NCBI GenBank assembly: GCA_000226015.1
Contig: JH153004.1
Coordinates: 22,133 to 43,601, forward strand
Reading direction: 5' to 3'
Length of the DNA: 21,469 nucleotides
Source of the DNA: Mnemiopsis leidyi
Taxonomy: Eukaryota; Ctenophora; Tentaculata; Lobata; Bolinopsidae
Position 1 is the first letter of the stretch. Each line of letters begins with the position of its first letter. Of the stretch, positions 18,028 to 21,469 are shown one piece after another. A program made the position numbers and the translations under genes. The notes beneath the pieces are model-generated. The model worked only from the letters and a program-made list of their open reading frames with translations. It did not search any database and was not told where the DNA came from.

Positions 18028-21000
18028 TCACACTTCGTAACGCCTGACCTTTCTGTCAAGATAATAATGATTTAGTACTTAGATAGGTATAATAACTTAA
18101 TTCGACAGCATTAATTCTCTTACATCCTGTCCATTGTATTGGCATAATTAACGACGAGTTAAGAAAAATCCAATCAATAGAACTAGAAGTTGTGATACAA
18201 GTGATAATAGAAAAAAAGAATAAAATCTTCCTGTTTCCTTACCTATCTCGAGCAGCCGTTGACACCACACCTCCCCTAGCAACAACAGAGAATATCGCCT
18301 CGCAGTCGCCACCACTAAGCGTGGAGTCACATACTAAAGAAGTGGTGTCCGGAACGATGGAGTAACACTCTCCATCCTTCTGTCCACACCACAACCTCAA
18401 GTAAAATTACTTATCAGCTAAAACATACTAGTTTCTTTAAGAACTGAGCTCCGAATTGAAAGTTGATCAAATTTCGAATATACGATTTAGTTTATCAGCG
18501 TGTAAGGGTAATGAGCACAACTAAATCGGCTTACTTCAATCTGAGTTCAATATACAATATAGATATATATGTATCAAAGTATCTAGGACGTAAAAATTAC
18601 CTGTTCCCGTCGTAAGACAGAGAGGAAACAGCGTAGTTGCTACGTTTGTGAATAGAGGTAGGTTTTGAGAAGTTCCTCACATCCAGAGTTATAATTTCTC
18701 CTGTAATGGAACCAGCCACCTGCACAAATATTGTCACTACCTACTGCTTCTCTCTTGTCGCGACAATTATCTGATAGTATTTAAATGTTCAAACTATGAA
18801 GTATGTGTACATAACATAACACATGGAACAGTGATGCTCTAGACCAACTAACTTTCCCAAAAATTCATGAAAATAACCACAGCTAAATCAAATGCAACGA
18901 CGAACGATTCACAAACTACGATGTGACAAAGCCAGCTTGCCAGTTTCTAATGACGCCTTTACGACACGTAATTTGAACTTCTAGCAGAGCATAGAGCTGC
19001 AATTCGATACGACAAACATTGAGGGTTTATATGTGGAATATCAGCAGTGAAAGTGACACTGCCACAGAAACAATACGTGAGGTTAATTTTCAAGAGATAA
19101 GGAATTAAGGAGGTTTTACTAATTATCTGTCATTTCTCTTCCTCTTGACGAGTTATTTTGTGTACACTATACATTTCTTTCTGTACACTGTACTACATTT
19201 CTTAAGTTATACACTGTACTACATTTCTTATTGTACACAAGATTGACAGTACGGCTACAACACAAGACATTAGAGGCTGTGCAGTGTAGTGTGTACTCAG
19301 TTATCACCATTAAAAGAAGAAATTCAAACTAAAAATAGTTAAACTGGTGATAATATGCCGTGTTTTAGCTTTATCTAACATAATGTCAGACGGTCGAATT
19401 GTATAAAATAAAAGCTTGTGTTTGACAAGCGATACAGACCAGAAGATTCCCAGTGTAGGGAGTACAAGAAGTCAGCTCAGAAGAATGCTGATACTGAGAC
19501 GCGAGAGTGTTGTCGCCTATGTTGTGTAACGACAACATTCCAGTTTCTGTAGCACTCATTATTAGCCTATCTGTAGATATGCTCTGATGGAATGTAACAT
19601 TGATATAGGTATGACATGGGGTTGGTGGGATAAAGGTTTTTCTTGATTAATCCTTATAAAGTAAAGTTGCAACAATTTTTACATTCAAGGAAAGCAAGAG
19701 CCGGTCTAGCCGCATCATTTAAGTAACAGTAGTTCCAATTGTTTTAATTTTAAGTTTTTATTCAAAAATAAGATACCATAGATTAAGAAGAAATCTATTG
19801 ATAAAACACGTCGTTCTAACCTCGGGAAGATCGAGAATGTGAATGTTATTAATTGTACCACAATGGAGAGAAAATGTAGTGGTACATTCCTGTGTTCCAC
19901 AGATCCAAACTTTTATAGTACCGTCTGAAAGATGTTTTTAAGATGGCTTTCTTCGAAACTTTGATGGCGGAAATGACGACAAGAATTGTAGTAATCATTG
20001 TTTTTGTAACAATGTACACACACACTCACAGCTGTAGCAAAGTCTACAAAAATCCAACTTCCCTAAAAGTACAATAAGCACCAACCTCGAGAACCAGAGA
20101 CAACTTCCTTTCCCCTGTCTATGATGCCGAGACATGTGACCCCCCGTTTGTGCCCAGAGAGAGTGACAGGGCAACTACCGTCCTCCACCGACCATATCTT
20201 TATCTGCATGTCACTTCCACCTTCACGGAATAACTTTGGTAACGCATAAGTTAAAGGTTCCCAGTTGAGATTCATCCTACACCACATTGATGTCAAATTA
20301 GAATTATAAACTTGATGAAGGTTTCTAGTTGTTTATAGAGACAGTTATAGCTTTGAAAATATCTGTTATACATGCACCAACCGGTGAGAAGGACTTTGTC
20401 ACTAGGGAAGAACTTCACCGTGTCAACCTCAGCAACATGTCCAGATAAAGTCCTTCTGACTGTTCCTGTTTGTCCTTCAAACACCAGGATATCCTTACCT
20501 GTTTACAGGTCACCTGGTATTACACAAGTAACTTACTTTACTTATTGGCTTTGTGGTTATAATTGTGTTTACAAACTACTTAAACCTAAATTTGACTTCA
20601 CTGATTGTCTTATGTAGCTAAAATTGGTAAAAAGAAATCTTGGAAGCTATATTAATTCTCAATGAGCTAACATGAAAGCACGATTTTTAGAATTACCATC
20701 AGAAACTGCCCCCAGGGCACTGGAGGAAGTGAGATCGAGGGACACAGGAGTTGTGTTTGGGCGTGACTGAGTAACTGGACACAGGGGCAGTGAACCTTGT
20801 TGTTGTACCAGAATCTTTGTGCATAACTTCTAGTGCTCTCTTTGATATCTGTTCAAATAATGAATATGGTGTAGATAAACAAGGGACTGATGAAGAATGA
20901 GATAAAATCATTTGTTCTCATGAATCAATTACCAATTAAACTGTAGTGGCAGCAAATTTTTATAATCAAAAAGCTCAGTTCCACCTACCAAGTTTGAGGT

Positions 21001-21162
21001 AAAGACAGAGTCTGTTGGTCCAGAAGGGTTGAGGTAACTGTGGGAAGTAGCAGTATCTAGTCGGTGAGCTGACACCCAAGCTTTTTCATTGTTGGTAAAG
21101 CCATCATACCAGTCATGTTGCAAAGATAACCACCAATTGTTTACTGCAGATGTATTTGTCAT
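18028..21162 (-). CDS. PAAF1: Proteasomal ATPase-associated factor 1 (WD40), nine exons, 367 aa
   Basis: PAAF1 binds 19S proteasomal ATPases and restrains association of the regulatory particle with the 20S core. Exons: 21162-20989, 20829-20697, 20498-20382, 20220-20086, 19924-19821, 19583-19440, 18719-18601, 18395-18243 and 18052-18028. Phases match throughout and the total is 1104 nt; human PAAF1 is 392 aa. Family signatures are LQHDWYDGFTNNEKAWVSAH near the N-terminus, the WD40 segments SGHVAEVD, GGSDMQIKIWSVEDGSC, LSGHKRG, IDRGKEVVSGSR and DGTIKVW, and GEIITLDVR. The last exon is only 25 nt and encodes the conserved VRRYEV end. An in-frame TGA precedes the ATG. The exon 1 donor is the GTAGGT at 20988, because it alone keeps phase; a GTAATT farther down does not. 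The exon 2 acceptor could be 20829 or 20826. The exon 6 donor (GTCTGT) is weak. Confidence 0.92.
19160..19238. repeat. About 26-bp tandem array, three copies, in PAAF1 intron 6
   Basis: TGTACACTGTACTACATTTC and variants recur three times between PAAF1 exons 6 and 7. The rest of that intron (18720-19439) shows no coding sequence. Confidence 0.7.
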
Positions 21163-21207
21163 TAAATAGATATGGCATAGACATGTTCAGTTAGGGTCTT
21201 ATGACTA

Positions 21208-21229
21208 TAAATAAATAAATAAATAACAA
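21208..21229. repeat. (AAAT)n microsatellite upstream of PAAF1
   Basis: About four AAAT units lie about 50 bp upstream of the PAAF1 ATG. The stretch 21163-21321 otherwise shows only AT-rich sequence where the PAAF1 promoter and 5' UTR should be. Confidence 0.75.
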
Positions 21230-21321
21230 ATAATGATGCCAGCATCATCACAACTAATCTCCAAATGTATCTAAAAAATCTAAAATTCAATTAAAAGCTA
21301 AAATACTAAAATTCAAAAATC

Positions 21322-21468
21322 CTAATTAATGTTAATAAATCTTTTTCTAGCTGCAAAAGGGTTATCTTTGAGAAAGCTATTATGTCTCATCTTATTCTCT
21401 AAATAGTTTCCACTTTCAATACGATTCAAGACATCATCAAGAAATATACCCAAAAGTTCCCCACTACC
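21322..21468 (-). CDS. Partial C-terminal coding fragment of an unidentified gene
   Basis: The minus strand is open from the window edge for 48 codons to a TAG at 21324-21322. The peptide is mixed and plausible as protein: it begins GSGELLGIFLDDVLNRIESG, contains NYLENKMRH and SFLKDNPF, and ends RKRFININ. There is no ATG requirement because the gene would enter from outside the window. It would lie head-to-tail with PAAF1, its stop 160 nt upstream of the PAAF1 ATG. I do not recognise the family. No AATAAA follows it on the minus strand before PAAF1, which argues against a normal gene end. A chance open frame or a transposon remnant is possible. Confidence 0.35.
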   Translation of the reverse strand, partial: GSGELLGIFLDDVLNRIESGNYLENKMRHNSFLKDNPFAARKRFININ

Positions 21469-21469
21469 A

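Noticed and set aside
20933..20988. Longer form of PAAF1 exon 1 ending at GTAATT
   Set aside because: It ends in phase 2, and no acceptor near exon 2 supplies the single base needed; the GTAGGT at 20988 keeps phase 0.
1..21469. tRNA, rRNA, CRISPR or bacterial operon features
   Set aside because: None is visible; the gene structure is that of an animal nuclear genome.

Overview
This is invertebrate-type metazoan genomic DNA: AT-rich, with short GT-AG introns and animal-specific genes. I cannot name the lineage from sequence alone. LDL-receptor-repeat GPCRs of the type seen here are common in early-branching and marine invertebrates, which is only a weak hint. I rebuilt the genes by hand from splice sites, reading phase and family knowledge. 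All three main gene models close in frame across every junction.

Layout, right to left, because most coding is on the minus strand. (1) 21322-21468 holds a 48-residue coding-like tail of an unidentified gene that enters from the right edge. (2) 21162-18028 is a complete nine-exon PAAF1 gene (proteasomal ATPase-associated factor 1, a WD40 protein, 367 aa). (3) About 0.8 kb of intergenic DNA follows. It ends in eight CACGTG boxes at exact 14-bp spacing, directly upstream of the next start codon. (4) 17228-2557 is a 25-exon synaptojanin gene (1176 aa): SAC phosphatase, inositol-polyphosphate 5-phosphatase, RRM-like domain, acidic linker and proline-rich tail. Its apparent stop codon lies inside a strong splice donor, and in-phase candidate exons continue to the left, so a longer C-terminus is possible. 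(5) Intron 11 of synaptojanin (8212-12251) contains a complete two-exon gene on the opposite strand (8730-11120). It encodes a 738-aa class A GPCR with four LDL-receptor class A-like modules. (6) Intron 10 carries a frameshifted fragment resembling a LamG/pentraxin-like domain. (7) Positions 1-1087 have no gene I can support, only repeats and a foldback element.

The most unusual feature is the repeat content. Many synaptojanin introns carry minisatellites with different periods (14, 15, 20, 24, 27, 32 and 38 bp). Several start exactly on a splice junction and include exon bases. The clearest is a 32-bp array of about 13 copies, each repeating the last 18 coding bases of exon 9 plus its 5' splice site. 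Three neighbouring arrays with different periods share the near-palindrome GTTACTWAGTAAC.

Synaptojanin dephosphorylates phosphoinositides during synaptic-vesicle and endocytic recycling. PAAF1 acts on proteasome assembly. Nothing in the sequence links these two functions; they are head-to-tail neighbours. The nested GPCR has its own start, signal peptide and intron, and looks like an independent gene.
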